Below are positions 8,796 through 18,394 of a DNA stretch of 64,000 bases, piece by piece. Within the stretch, counting starts at the first letter, position 1. Each line of letters opens with the position of its first letter. The position numbers were made by a program, and so were the translations under genes. Where the stretch lies: contig NZ_CP043761.1 of NCBI RefSeq assembly GCF_008386395.1, forward strand, positions 2,480,001 through 2,544,000, written 5' to 3'. The notes below the pieces were generated by a model. The model searched no databases and was not told where the DNA came from. It was given only the letters and a program-made list of their open reading frames with translations. The stretch is from Paenibacillus sp. 37. Its GTDB lineage: Bacteria > Bacillota > Bacilli > Paenibacillales > Paenibacillaceae.

Positions 8796-9203
8796 GTGAA
8801 TCTTTTAAACGATATCAGCTTTAAAAGATTGCAAGGTGCACTCGATGCGTCCAATATCAGACAACGAACAATTGCTGACAACATCGCGAACGCCGATACC
8901 CCGTATTTCAAGCGCTCCGACGTTTCTTTTGAAGAAATGTTGCAAGGGCAAATGAATGGAGATATGCCTGTTCTTAAGGGTAAAGTAACTGATGCAAGGC
9001 ATTTTGTCATAGGTCCTTCCTCTTCCGTACCAACGCCAGTAGTTAATATGGACCAGTCAACTTCCATGAATAACAACGAAAACAATGTCGATATAGACAG
9101 AGAAATGAGTCTTCTGGCGGAGAATCAGTTGCGTTATAACGCTTATATTCAGCAAGTGAACGAACAAATTAAAATCATGCGTGTTGGAGTGGAAGGGAGA
9201 TAA
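8796..9203 (+). CDS. flgB: Flagellar basal-body rod protein FlgB
   Basis: FlgB is a proximal rod subunit exported by the flagellar type III system. It has 135 residues. The family motif RQRTIADNIANADTPYFKR near residue 25 marks the N-terminal rod/hook domain, and the C-terminal amphipathic segment includes MSLLAENQLRYNAYIQQVNEQIK. The start is GTG at 8796 behind GAGAGGAGGGG. It is the first gene of the fla/che train, and flgC follows after 6 bases. Confidence 0.96.
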   Translation: MNLLNDISFKRLQGALDASNIRQRTIADNIANADTPYFKRSDVSFEEMLQGQMNGDMPVLKGKVTDARHFVIGPSSSVPTPVVNMDQSTSMNNNENNVDIDREMSLLAENQLRYNAYIQQVNEQIKIMRVGVEGR

Positions 9204-9209
9204 CCTAAA

Positions 9210-9659
9210 TTGAACATTAGTAATAGTTTTAGTATCAGTAGCTCAGCGCTGACAGCCCAACGGTTGCGGATGGACGTTATATCTTCCAACATTGCCAACG
9301 CAGAGACGACGCGCGCGAGCGTATCCAATGGTGAAGCGGTCCCTTACAAACGTAAAATGGTTGTGCTTGAGCCGAATAAAACGTCATTTGGTACGATGCT
9401 GCAAAATCAGATGAGAGGTAGCGGTTCAGGAGATGGCGTAAGAGTAACAGAGATTCGCGAGGATCAGTCACCTTTGAAGCCTGTGTATGACCCTTCTCAT
9501 CCGGATGCAAACGCAGAAGGATATGTATTTATGCCTAATGTGGATATTGCGAAAGAAATGGTTGACATGATTTCTGCCTCGCGTTCCTATGAAGCAAACG
9601 TAACAGCACTGAATTCAACCAAAGCGATGATCTCCAAAGCTTTGGAGATTGGAAGATAA
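9210..9659 (+). CDS. flgC: Flagellar basal-body rod protein FlgC
   Basis: FlgC is a proximal rod subunit of 149 residues. The N-terminal rod motif is LRMDVISSNIANAETTRAS, and the C-terminal motif VDMISASRSYEANVTALNSTKAM is typical of rod and hook proteins. The start is TTG at 9210, 9 bases after GAAGGGAGA. It is tightly placed between flgB and fliE. Confidence 0.96.
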   Translation: MNISNSFSISSSALTAQRLRMDVISSNIANAETTRASVSNGEAVPYKRKMVVLEPNKTSFGTMLQNQMRGSGSGDGVRVTEIREDQSPLKPVYDPSHPDANAEGYVFMPNVDIAKEMVDMISASRSYEANVTALNSTKAMISKALEIGR

Positions 9660-9717
9660 TCTGCTTAGAAATGAAAATAAGAAAAATAAAAACCAGGGAT
9701 GAAGGGGAGGGACATTA

Positions 9718-10029
9718 ATGATTCAGAACAACATGTTTAGCACACAGGGGATACAACCGCTACAGATGAAGAGTGCAACCGAAAGTAAGCCTTCTACACC
9801 AGCCGAAACCATTCAGAGCTTCGGTACATACTTACAGAATGCATTAGGGTCCGTTGCAGCACAGGAGGCTCAATCGCATGAAATGTCGAATCAATTTTTG
9901 GTCGGCAAAGCGAATGTGGATCAGGTGATGATTGCTTCAGAACAGGCCTTGTTAAGCCTACAACTCACAACTCAAGTCCGAAACAAAGTGGTCGAAGCAT
10001 ACCAGGAAGTTATGCGAACGCAGTTATAA
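9718..10029 (+). CDS. fliE: Flagellar hook-basal body complex protein FliE
   Basis: FliE joins the MS ring to the rod and is needed for export-gate assembly. The product is 103 residues, the usual size. The conserved C-terminal half reads LVGKANVDQVMIASEQALLSLQLTTQVRNKVVEAYQEVMR. ATG start behind GAAGGGGAGGG. The 137-base gap before fliF holds two short inverted repeats (AGCAGC/GCTGCT and GCGCT/AGCGC) without a T-run. Confidence 0.95.
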   Translation: MIQNNMFSTQGIQPLQMKSATESKPSTPAETIQSFGTYLQNALGSVAAQEAQSHEMSNQFLVGKANVDQVMIASEQALLSLQLTTQVRNKVVEAYQEVMRTQL

Positions 10030-10166
10030 AATAACCTACTTGCGCTTCGATAATAGCGCTGATCATTACAACAAAGCAGCTGCGATGCTGCTCCTGATCG
10101 TCAACCTATGAAACGGCTGGGGTTGAGTAAGGACAGACTAAGCAAAGTTTCGGATGGGGTGACAGA

Positions 10167-11750
10167 GTGAATGAGAGAATCGCCCAGTACAGGGATAAGG
10201 CATCCCAGTATTGGAATAGTTTTAGCAAAAAGCAAAAAGTATTATTTATATCCACCTTCCTGTTTCTGATTTTGGCTGCAGTTGTACTCACGATGCAATT
10301 GTCAAAAACGGAATATGAAGTTGCTTTTACAGATTTGAATGCAAGTGATTCAGCGGGCGTAATCAGTTATCTCGATTCATCTAGCATTCCATACAAATTA
10401 AGTTCAGATGGCAAGACCATATCTGTACCGAGTACAAGTGTTGCAATTGCAAAGGTGAACGTTGGATCTCAAGGGATTATTCAGAATGGTTCATTAGGGT
10501 ATAAGTCATTCGAGGAGTCATCATCCCCCATCGGGATGACGGATAAAGAGTTTGATGTAAAGTACAACAACGCTATAAACGGAGAAGTTGAACAGTTACT
10601 TCAGCGGATGCAAGGGATACAGGATGCTAAAGTACTGGTTAATATGCCGAAAGATAACATCTTTGCTGGTTTAGAAGAACAAGACAAAGCATCAGCATCG
10701 GTAGCTCTCCAATTCAAACCGGGTTATCACCCAAATCAGGCAGCGGTAGATGGATACTTTAACTTGGTCAAAACTGCAATTCCTAATCTGCCTGTTGAGA
10801 ATATCACGATTACAAACACAGATGAAGCAGAATTGATTCCAACTGCCCGAGGTGGCAGTGGCGGGTTGTCTTCCGAAGTTCAAGAGAACATGGCACTACA
10901 GAAAAAGTTTGAAAACGATGTCCGTAATAACGTGAAGCAATTCCTTTCCCAGATTGTAGGCGAAGACAAAGTTAATGTTTTGGTAGCCTCCAAGCTTAAT
11001 TTTGACAAAGAAACACGTAAGGAAAATCTGGTCACACCTGTTGATGTAGATAATATGAAAGGCATCGAGATCAGTGTGCAGGAGATTCAAAAGAGCTACA
11101 CTGGCGCAAGCAATCCAACAGGTGGTGTTGCTGGCACAGGACAAGAGGAAGTTCCGGGTTACCCATCATCTGATGCAGCCGGTAACTCTACCTCTGAAGA
11201 ATCATCAAGTACTATAAACTACGATGTTAATCGAATCGCCAAGGATATCATTTCCAGTCCGTATACTGTAAAAGACTTAACCATTAATGTTGCAGTTGAA
11301 CCACCGAATGGAGAAACAGAATTACAGGGACCGGTTCAGGACGCAATTGAGAACATTTTGGTTAACATTGTTCGTGCTTCACTGGCAGACTCAGGCACTA
11401 TAATAAGTGACGCCGATCTGACAAAGAAAGTTTCAGTCATGTCACAAGGATTCCAGTCTGCCTCTGCAGACAATACAGGTTTCCAGCTTTCCTCAACGAT
11501 GATGTGGGGTGGAGGCGCACTCATAGCGGCATTGATCGCAGCGGTAGTTATTTTGTTAGTACGCCGTCGCCGCAAACAAAACGAAGTCGAAGAAGAAGAG
11601 ATTCCTCTTCCAATAGCAACAGAGTTCCCGTCCATTACGCTGGACAGTGTAACGAACGAAAGTCAGGTGCGCAAACAATTGGAGAGTTTGGCCAAGAAAA
11701 AGCCAGACGAATTCGTCAATCTGCTGCGTACATGGCTGGCTGACGAATAG
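10167..11750 (+). CDS. fliF: Flagellar MS-ring protein FliF
   Basis: FliF forms the membrane MS ring, the base on which the switch, rod and export gate assemble. It has 527 residues. A first transmembrane helix lies at about residues 26-43 (VLFISTFLFLILAAVVLT) and a second near 445-465 (MMWGGGALIAALIAAVVILLV). Between them are the ring-building motifs, with FEESSSPIGMTDKEFDVKYN near residue 115 and VLVNMPKDNIF. The C-terminal tail VRKQLESLAKKKPDEFVNLLRTWL binds FliG. The start is GTG at 10167. fliG follows almost directly. Confidence 0.97.
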   Translation: MNERIAQYRDKASQYWNSFSKKQKVLFISTFLFLILAAVVLTMQLSKTEYEVAFTDLNASDSAGVISYLDSSSIPYKLSSDGKTISVPSTSVAIAKVNVGSQGIIQNGSLGYKSFEESSSPIGMTDKEFDVKYNNAINGEVEQLLQRMQGIQDAKVLVNMPKDNIFAGLEEQDKASASVALQFKPGYHPNQAAVDGYFNLVKTAIPNLPVENITITNTDEAELIPTARGGSGGLSSEVQENMALQKKFENDVRNNVKQFLSQIVGEDKVNVLVASKLNFDKETRKENLVTPVDVDNMKGIEISVQEIQKSYTGASNPTGGVAGTGQEEVPGYPSSDAAGNSTSEESSSTINYDVNRIAKDIISSPYTVKDLTINVAVEPPNGETELQGPVQDAIENILVNIVRASLADSGTIISDADLTKKVSVMSQGFQSASADNTGFQLSSTMMWGGGALIAALIAAVVILLVRRRRKQNEVEEEEIPLPIATEFPSITLDSVTNESQVRKQLESLAKKKPDEFVNLLRTWLADE

Positions 11751-11761
11751 AGGTGAACGCA

Positions 11762-12778
11762 TTGGCGAAGGCAAGCAGTCAAGGTTTGACTGGCAGACAA
11801 AAAGCAGCAATTTTGTTGATTACATTAGGTCCGGAAGTATCAGCTCAGATCTTCAAACATCTGCGTGATGAGGAGATTGAGCAACTTACGTTGGAGATTG
11901 CCAACGTTCGCAAGGTTGATTCTTCCGAAAAAGACATGATCATGGCCGAGTTTCACCAGATCTGTCTGGCGCAGGAATATATCTCACAGGGCGGTATCAA
12001 TTACGCCAGAGAAATCCTGGAGAAAGCTCTGGGTTCTTCAAAAGCACTTGAAGTCATTAACCGTTTGACAGCTACGCTGCAAGTCAGACCGTTTGACTTT
12101 GCACGCAAAGCGGATCCGAACCAAATTTTGAACTTTATTCAGAATGAAAGCCCGCAAACGATTGCCCTGGTTCTGTCTTACCTGCAATTCGAACAGGCAG
12201 CAGCGATTCTATCATCCTTGCCACAAGAGAAACAGGCAGATGTCGCTCGCCGGGTGGCTGTTATGGATAGTACTTCGCCGGAAGTCATCTCTCAAGTGGA
12301 GCGGGTTCTGGAACAGAAACTATCTTCTACCGTAACGCAGGATTACACGAATGCGGGTGGTATTGAATCGATCGTTCAGATTCTGAACGGAGTCGATCGG
12401 GGTACAGAGCGTACCATTTTGGACTCGCTCGAGATTCAGGATCCTGAGCTTGCAGAGGAAATCAAAAAACGCATGTTTGTATTCGAAGATATCGTCAATG
12501 TGGATGATCGTTCGATTCAGCGCATTATTCGGGATATCGACAACGCAGATTTGCAGCTGGCACTCAAAGTGGCAAGCGAAGAAGTTCGGGATGCCGTGTT
12601 CCGGAATATGTCGAAACGGATGTCCGAGACATTCAAAGAAGAGATGGAATTCATGGGACCTGTGCGATTGCGTGATGTTGAGGAAGCTCAGACACGTATC
12701 GTAGGAACGATACGCAGATTGGAAGAAGCCGGTGAGATCATTATCGCACGCGGTGGAGGAGATGATATCATTGTCTAA
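11762..12778 (+). CDS. fliG: Flagellar motor switch protein FliG
   Basis: FliG is the rotor protein that contacts MotA and sets torque and direction. I start it at TTG 11762, 7 bases after AGAGGTG. This gives MAKASSQGLTGRQKAAILL and 338 residues, as in B. subtilis. An in-frame GTG at 11753 lacks a ribosome-binding site. The N domain binds FliF. The middle domain has the EHPQ-like turn (NESPQTIALVLSYL), and the C domain has the charged torque helix in IIRDIDNADLQLALKVASEEVRD. The C-terminus is GEIIIARGGGDDIIV. The last 8 bases overlap fliH. Confidence 0.97.
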   Translation: MAKASSQGLTGRQKAAILLITLGPEVSAQIFKHLRDEEIEQLTLEIANVRKVDSSEKDMIMAEFHQICLAQEYISQGGINYAREILEKALGSSKALEVINRLTATLQVRPFDFARKADPNQILNFIQNESPQTIALVLSYLQFEQAAAILSSLPQEKQADVARRVAVMDSTSPEVISQVERVLEQKLSSTVTQDYTNAGGIESIVQILNGVDRGTERTILDSLEIQDPELAEEIKKRMFVFEDIVNVDDRSIQRIIRDIDNADLQLALKVASEEVRDAVFRNMSKRMSETFKEEMEFMGPVRLRDVEEAQTRIVGTIRRLEEAGEIIIARGGGDDIIV

Positions 12779-13634
12779 TTTGATTAAGTCTTTCCAGTAT
12801 GTACCCGTTGATGACCGTAAAAAACTTGAAAATCATCATCATTATGGTGGTGCTGAGGAGTCTGAAGCGGAATTATACGGTGATAGTGCTGAATGTTCTG
12901 AAGCAGAAACGCTTCAAGCACGCGTGGACGAAGAAACACAACGTCTTACCGCAGAGATGCTGGAAGATGCCAAGGAGTTTGCAGAAAAGCAAGTACGTGA
13001 AGCTTCAGAAGAAGCAGAGCGCATGCTTCAAGAAGCCCGTGAACAGATCGATAGCTGGTGGCAGGAACAACGACAACAGGATGAACATCTGACCGAAGCA
13101 CTTCGTTCACAAGGTTTCCAACAGGGTTTTGAAGAAGGCAAAGTACAAGCTGAACTGGATCTCCAGGTGCAGATCGAAAAGATGATGAATGAAGCCCAGG
13201 AAGTGCTCAAGGAAGCTTATGTAGCTAAAGATCAGATCATTCAGGAAGCCGAACCGTTCCTCGTGGAGCTCGCTTGCGGGATCGCTGAGAAAGTCATTGA
13301 TAAGCAACTTACCATTGAACCCGATCATACATTGGAACTGATCCGACAGAGTTTGTCACGTAAACGGGAGCAGGGTTTGATCACACTCTGTGTGGCACCT
13401 GATCAGTTTTCATTTGTACAGGCAGCTCGTGAAGAATTATCTCTGTCCATTGACTCTCAGGCAGAATTGCAGATTTTGCCTGATTCAACGGTCAAAGATA
13501 AGGGTTGTGTCATTCGTTCTTCGTTCGGAAGTGTAGATGCGAGAATTGATACACAGCTTGCTGAGATTAAAAAAGAACTGGTCCGCATAGCACTTGAGGA
13601 TGAGGAGCGAAAAAATCAACATGAAGGTTCTTAG
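12771..13634 (+). CDS. fliH: Flagellar export ATPase regulator FliH
   Basis: FliH binds the export ATPase FliI and recruits it to the export gate. The start chosen is TTG 12771, 10 bases after GGTGGAGGA; it gives MSNLIKSFQYVP and 287 residues. An in-frame upstream ATG (12732) lies inside fliG with no matching site. The first 60 residues include a His/Glu-rich patch. A long Glu/Gln/Ala coiled coil spans about residues 60-165. The C-terminal half (VELACGIAEKVIDKQL onward) is the conserved FliH/V-ATPase-E-like domain. The gene overlaps both neighbours, suggesting coupled translation. Confidence 0.93.
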   Translation: MSNLIKSFQYVPVDDRKKLENHHHYGGAEESEAELYGDSAECSEAETLQARVDEETQRLTAEMLEDAKEFAEKQVREASEEAERMLQEAREQIDSWWQEQRQQDEHLTEALRSQGFQQGFEEGKVQAELDLQVQIEKMMNEAQEVLKEAYVAKDQIIQEAEPFLVELACGIAEKVIDKQLTIEPDHTLELIRQSLSRKREQGLITLCVAPDQFSFVQAAREELSLSIDSQAELQILPDSTVKDKGCVIRSSFGSVDARIDTQLAEIKKELVRIALEDEERKNQHEGS

Positions 13635-14940
13635 TTCACAGCGATATATGGAACATCTGCGCCAATTCGATCCTGTTCGTATTAACGGCAAAGTTACTCA
13701 GGTCATTGGTCTTATGGTGGAGTCAGAAGGGCCAGATGCAAGTATCGGTGACGTATGTTATATCTATCCTGGTAAATCGGCCAAACCTCTACAAGCCGAA
13801 GTTGTTGGGTTTCGAGATAACAAAGTGCTGCTTATGCCACTGGGTGAACTTCAATCCATTGGTCCTGGTTGCGATGTAGTAGGTACGGGTAAACCACTCG
13901 GCGTTCAGGTAGGCTCCGAATTGCTCGGTAAAGTGCTGGACGGACTTGGGCAGCCGCTAGACGGTTCCCTTCTCCCATCCAGAATGCCGATGTATTCTAC
14001 CTCCAATACTCCGGTTAATCCAATGGATCGTCCACGTGTACTTGAAACGATGGGTGTTGGTGTAAGAGCTATCGACGGATTGTTGACCGTAGGTAAGGGA
14101 CAGCGTGTAGGTATTTTTGCCGGTTCTGGTGTTGGTAAGAGTACGTTGATGGGTATGATCGCTCGTAATACGGCAGCAGATGTCAATGTCATCGCGCTTG
14201 TAGGTGAGCGTGGACGTGAGGTTCGCGACTTTATCGAACGGGATCTGGGTCCAGAAGGACTGGAACGCTCCGTAGTCATTGTTGCAACTTCAGATCAGCC
14301 TGCCCTGATTCGGATTAAGGGAGCAGTTATTGCGACCACTATTGCAGAGTATTTCCGAGATCGTGGAATGAATGTGATGCTCATGATGGATTCGGTAACC
14401 CGATATGCGATGGCACAAAGGGAAGTGGGTCTGGCCGTAGGTGAACCTCCGGCAATGAGAGGATATACGCCATCGGTTTTTGCAAGTTTGCCCAAACTGC
14501 TTGAACGGGCGGGTACAGGACCTACCGGTTCGATTACAGCCTTTTACACCGTTCTGGTCGATGGGGATGACATGAATGAACCGATCGCGGATGCAGTAAG
14601 GGGTATTCTGGATGGACATATTGTGTTAAATCGATCCATTGCAAATAAGGGTCATTTTCCAGCGATTGATGTGCTAGCCAGCATAAGCCGTGTTATGAAG
14701 GATATTGCTCCGGAAGAGCAGTTGGAAGCCGTTAATAATATGAAACGTTTGATGGCTGTGTACAAAGAATCGGAAGATTTGATCAATATTGGAGCTTACC
14801 AGCGGGGATCAAATGCAGCCATAGATGAATCGATAGACCAGATTGATAGTATATGGAACTTTACCAAGCAGAAAGTCGACGAGAAAGTCACTTTAAGTGA
14901 AGTACAGGAACGTTTGATTCTTGAATTTGCAAGGAGATGA
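13621..14940 (+). CDS. fliI: Flagellum-specific ATPase FliI
   Basis: FliI is the F1-beta-like hexameric ATPase that powers flagellar protein export with FliH and FliJ. The ATG at 13621 follows GAGGAGCG and gives 439 residues; the in-frame ATG at 13594 has no site. Walker A is FAGSGVGKSTLMGM. GERGREVRDFIERDLG, VMLMMDSVTRYAMAQREVGL and GEPPAMRGYTPSVFA are the family signatures. It begins 14 bases before the end of fliH. Confidence 0.97.
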   Translation: MKVLSSQRYMEHLRQFDPVRINGKVTQVIGLMVESEGPDASIGDVCYIYPGKSAKPLQAEVVGFRDNKVLLMPLGELQSIGPGCDVVGTGKPLGVQVGSELLGKVLDGLGQPLDGSLLPSRMPMYSTSNTPVNPMDRPRVLETMGVGVRAIDGLLTVGKGQRVGIFAGSGVGKSTLMGMIARNTAADVNVIALVGERGREVRDFIERDLGPEGLERSVVIVATSDQPALIRIKGAVIATTIAEYFRDRGMNVMLMMDSVTRYAMAQREVGLAVGEPPAMRGYTPSVFASLPKLLERAGTGPTGSITAFYTVLVDGDDMNEPIADAVRGILDGHIVLNRSIANKGHFPAIDVLASISRVMKDIAPEEQLEAVNNMKRLMAVYKESEDLINIGAYQRGSNAAIDESIDQIDSIWNFTKQKVDEKVTLSEVQERLILEFARR

Positions 14941-14951
14941 ATGGGTAAACG

Positions 14952-15404
14952 ATGAAATTTCGATATCATTTCCAGAAAGTTGTTGACCTGAAGAGTAATG
15001 AAAAAACACAGGCAGAGTGGATGTTATCCACAGCGATCGGTAAACTTCAGACGGAGGAAGAACATCTGATACAACTTCTTAATGATAGAAGTAATCTGAT
15101 CGGCATTATCCAATCCGCTACGGAAAATACAGCGTCTGTAAACAGTCTGCAGGAGATGCAGCGTTATGTACATCACCTTGACGAGTGCATTTCACGCAAA
15201 AACAGTGATGTTAAACATGCTCAGGTCAATGTGCAACGGAATCAGACGTTTCTGAACGGTAAGATGGTTGATGAAAAAGTATGGCTTGGAGCGAGAGACA
15301 AGGCAAAAATCAAATTTCAGCAGGAGATGCTCCTCCGGGAACAGAACGATCTGGACGAGATGGCTACTGTACGCTTCGCTGCCAAAGCCGGACGCGCGAA
15401 TTGA
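14952..15404 (+). CDS. fliJ: Flagellar export chaperone FliJ
   Basis: FliJ is a small coiled-coil stalk protein of the export ATPase, comparable to F1-gamma. It has 150 residues, nearly all predicted helix, starting MKFRYHFQKVVDLKSNEK, which is the typical family start. The gene lies directly after fliI, as in other flagellar operons. AAGGAGATG precedes the ATG by 12 bases. Confidence 0.9.
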   Translation: MKFRYHFQKVVDLKSNEKTQAEWMLSTAIGKLQTEEEHLIQLLNDRSNLIGIIQSATENTASVNSLQEMQRYVHHLDECISRKNSDVKHAQVNVQRNQTFLNGKMVDEKVWLGARDKAKIKFQQEMLLREQNDLDEMATVRFAAKAGRAN

Positions 15405-15447
15405 TGTGAGCCGGACGCGAAGTTGTCTCGTGAAGGAGGAATGAACG

Positions 15448-16389
15448 ATGGCTGTTAAAGATGATAGCGACATGGAAAAAGAGTCGGGAGGCGGTTGGGA
15501 AAAATTTCTCATGATTTCAATCCCGATTGTATTCACCGTAGTATTGCTAGGTGTACTACTAACGCTATTTAATGTAGATATTCGTAATAATTTGTTTGAA
15601 TTCGCCAACAAGATACCGGTAGTCAAGGAATGGGTACCTGATCCTGTATTGGATCCGGAGAAGGAGAAGCTGGAGAAGAGTGAGCAGCAGGTTGAAAGTG
15701 CTGAAGCCACAATCGAAAAGCTGAAATCCCAAGTAACCGCCAAAGAAACAGAGCTCAAGGCAGCACAGGAAGCAACAACAACCGAAGCAAAGAAGGCCAC
15801 GGACCTTCAGAAGAAGTTGGATGATGCGGAAAAAGCGGCTGAAACGGCTACAGCAGCAACGCCCGAAACGGAATCTGATTATCAGAAACAAATCAAGGAT
15901 TTGGCTAAAATGTATGCTGACATGAGCCCAAGCAAAGCTGCACCGATTTTGCAAAATATGACGAATGAGGAAATGGTATTGTTGTTGAATGCCATGCAGT
16001 CATCTGCTCGGACCAAGGTGCTTGAAAAGATGGACCCTAAAACTGCAGCCGACGTCACCATGATGATGAAGGATGCTAAACCGTCCGGAGATCTGGCACT
16101 GGATGCGCTGCAATCCAGATTGAAGAAAGAAACCGCAGCAACTTCAACTGCATCCACAACCACAAGCAAAAACCTGGATAAAAACCAGCTTAGTCAAACA
16201 TTTGCTTCGATGTCTGCTTCAAGTGGTGCCAAGTTATTATTGGAAACATACAAGTTAAGTCCTGACAAAACATTGACCATCCTGAATTCAGTAGATGATG
16301 CAACACGCTCTCAATTGCTTGAGAACATGTCTTCAGAAGACTCGGTTGAAACTGCAAAAATTTTGAACAGATTAATGGGCAACAAGTAG
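15448..16389 (+). CDS. ylxF: YlxF-like / MotE-like flagellar membrane protein with MgtE-N-type domain
   Basis: The product has 313 residues with one transmembrane helix at about 19-40 (FLMISIPIVFTVVLLGVLLTLF). A long acidic/lysine coiled coil follows at 70-135. The C-terminal region has two helical repeats (YADMSPSKAAPILQNMTNEEM and FASMSASSGAKLLLE) of the kind found in the MgtE N-terminal domain and in MotE. B. subtilis has ylxF at this position between fliJ and fliK. MotE in other bacteria chaperones the stator protein MotC, so a scaffold role at the export or stator complex is inferred only. Confidence 0.85.
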   Translation: MAVKDDSDMEKESGGGWEKFLMISIPIVFTVVLLGVLLTLFNVDIRNNLFEFANKIPVVKEWVPDPVLDPEKEKLEKSEQQVESAEATIEKLKSQVTAKETELKAAQEATTTEAKKATDLQKKLDDAEKAAETATAATPETESDYQKQIKDLAKMYADMSPSKAAPILQNMTNEEMVLLLNAMQSSARTKVLEKMDPKTAADVTMMMKDAKPSGDLALDALQSRLKKETAATSTASTTTSKNLDKNQLSQTFASMSASSGAKLLLETYKLSPDKTLTILNSVDDATRSQLLENMSSEDSVETAKILNRLMGNK

Positions 16390-16428
16390 AGCTGATTACA
16401 CTGTATAACCGAGAGGAGGTGAAAATAA

Positions 16429-17817
16429 ATGTCGATTGTATATCAAATGGCATCCACAGCATCTGCAAAAGCAACGGGAGCAGGTCAGACGACTGGAGCA
16501 CAATCGAAAGGTTCAGCTGCAGGTGCTAGCGGTGAATTTCTCCAAACTCTTGCACAATCGTTATCTGGAGGAAATACAGAAGGTGATAGTTCAAGCGCTA
16601 CTGGAAGTTTAACTGCCAATCCGTTGGTGATTTCCTTTGCTACAAGTGAAGAAGGAGAAGCGGCATCAATCACGGCTGTACTGAATTCGTTGTTCACGGA
16701 CTTGGATGTGCTTGACGAAGCTTTGGAAAATGACCCAGCTCTGCTTGCAGGTTTGCAAACTCTGATCCAACAGATGTATACACAATTAAGTAATCCTTCA
16801 GGTACTAATGCAGAAGGTTCCGACGAGTCTTCGAACGGAGCGGAAAGCATAAAAACAGTACCCGCAATTGAATTGTCGCAGCATCCGGCAGCAGTAGGTT
16901 TTGTTCTGCAAGATATGCTTACACAATTAGTAGCTGGAATGAATGATCCTGAGAGTAACGTTGCGAAGAACGCTCCTGAATTCAAACATTTGTTACAATC
17001 TCTGCAGAGTCAGCTTCAAGAGGCTGGAGTGGATACCACTAGTAACAAAGGATGGACTGAACTGAAATCCATACTGGATACATTGACTGCAGTTAAGGAT
17101 CAGACTGCACAGGTCGCTCCAAGTACTTCGCTTCAAACATCCAAACAGGATTCGGTCGTACCACAAGTTCTTGTTGCGGCAGTGGCGAATTCTGGAACCC
17201 AGGTGAAAGCTGAGGCTGAGACAACATCTGCTTCAAATGCAGGTGGAGAAGTGGAACACTCAACCATCATTACTGCAGGAGAGCTGTCCTTGCGTTCATC
17301 AGGTACAACAGTAGGAAAACCGGCTGAACCTGTAATGCAAACATCACAGTTTGCCAAGGAAATGACACAGTTTGTTGTTAACAAGCTGGATATTGTCCAG
17401 CAAAAAGGATTTTCCGAGGCAACCATATCACTTCGGCCTGAGCATCTAGGTAAATTGGATGTTCAAATTACCTTGCAGAACGGGCAGTTGGTTGCACGGT
17501 TTATGACTGAGCATACGATGGCTAAAGACATGCTTGAACAACAAATGACGCAGCTGCGTTCTTCCCTTCAAGCCCAGGGAATTCAAGTGGAACGACTTGA
17601 GGTTACCCAGAACAGTTCAATCGGATCACAGATGTATCAGGACGGAGGCCGTCAGCCGGGAAGTAACTCTCAACAACAACGCCGTTCGCGTGAGCGTGAG
17701 GAACAATCGGATGATGCTATAGCTACAGCAGGGGTTCAAGAAGAATTGCGTAACTGGCGTAGCGAGCAAGTCGAAGGAAATGAATTACAGAGAGATACGT
17801 TTAGTGCTAAGGCTTAA
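16429..17817 (+). CDS. fliK: Flagellar hook-length control protein FliK
   Basis: FliK measures hook length and triggers the export switch through FlhB. The product has 462 residues. The N-terminal two-thirds is Ser/Thr/Gln/Ala-rich and poorly conserved, as expected for the ruler part. The conserved C-terminal Flg_hook domain lies at about residues 320-400 (ISLRPEHLGKLDVQITLQNG and LRSSLQAQGIQVERLEV). The tail is Gln/Arg/Glu-rich. ATG start behind GAGAGGAGGTG. Confidence 0.93.
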   Translation: MSIVYQMASTASAKATGAGQTTGAQSKGSAAGASGEFLQTLAQSLSGGNTEGDSSSATGSLTANPLVISFATSEEGEAASITAVLNSLFTDLDVLDEALENDPALLAGLQTLIQQMYTQLSNPSGTNAEGSDESSNGAESIKTVPAIELSQHPAAVGFVLQDMLTQLVAGMNDPESNVAKNAPEFKHLLQSLQSQLQEAGVDTTSNKGWTELKSILDTLTAVKDQTAQVAPSTSLQTSKQDSVVPQVLVAAVANSGTQVKAEAETTSASNAGGEVEHSTIITAGELSLRSSGTTVGKPAEPVMQTSQFAKEMTQFVVNKLDIVQQKGFSEATISLRPEHLGKLDVQITLQNGQLVARFMTEHTMAKDMLEQQMTQLRSSLQAQGIQVERLEVTQNSSIGSQMYQDGGRQPGSNSQQQRRSREREEQSDDAIATAGVQEELRNWRSEQVEGNELQRDTFSAKA

Positions 17818-17836
17818 ACAGAAATGAGGTGAGCAT

Positions 17837-18394
17837 ATGGCTAATGAAATTGTCTCAACGAATAATACCTGGCCGAACTATTCGGCAGCCAATAAAGCAA
17901 CCACAAGTGCTGCAACAAAAGAATTGGGTAAAGATCAGTTTCTAAAAATCCTGATTACCCAGCTGCAAAATCAAGACCCGATGCAGCCGATGGAGGATAA
18001 GGAATTTATCGCTCAAATGGCACAGTTCAGCTCAGTGGAACAACTGGTCAATATTTCTACGCAGCTTAAAACATTGAACCAGTCCCTTGGTGCTGTATCC
18101 GGCATGATTGGCATGGAGGTAAGTTGGCTTTCTTCTAATAAAGATGATAACGGAACTCTTCGTCAGGGTATTGTAGATTCCATCATTGTAAGAGATAGCG
18201 TCCAATACGCAAAAGTAGGCAACGACGAGATTAAGCTGGATGAGATCATTCAGGTGAATTATCCAAAACAGGCAGAAGAGAGCCAAACTCCGGTACAGAA
18301 CGTTCAGGATGTAACCCCTGAAACGAACGAGAGCCAGGAAGTTGAATCATCCGCTGAAACGGGTGATACGGAAGATAGCGGGAAAACGATATGA
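17837..18394 (+). CDS. flgD: Flagellar hook-capping scaffold protein FlgD
   Basis: FlgD caps the growing hook and is lost at completion. It has 185 residues. The N-terminal signature is LGKDQFLKILITQLQNQDP, followed by MEDKEFIAQMAQFSSVEQL. It is shorter than the enterobacterial protein, as in Bacillus, and ends in a Glu/Thr/Ser-rich acidic tail. The stop overlaps the next start (ATGA). Confidence 0.94.
   Translation: MANEIVSTNNTWPNYSAANKATTSAATKELGKDQFLKILITQLQNQDPMQPMEDKEFIAQMAQFSSVEQLVNISTQLKTLNQSLGAVSGMIGMEVSWLSSNKDDNGTLRQGIVDSIIVRDSVQYAKVGNDEIKLDEIIQVNYPKQAEESQTPVQNVQDVTPETNESQEVESSAETGDTEDSGKTI

Noticed and set aside
10030-10166. Terminator between fliE and fliF
   Set aside because: GCGCT/AGCGC and AGCAGC/GCTGCT inverted repeats exist, but no T-run follows and the genes belong to one train.
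15192-15800. 202-codon minus-strand frame across fliJ and ylxF
   Set aside because: It spans two real plus-strand genes and their junction. Its serine-rich composition is the usual antisense artefact.
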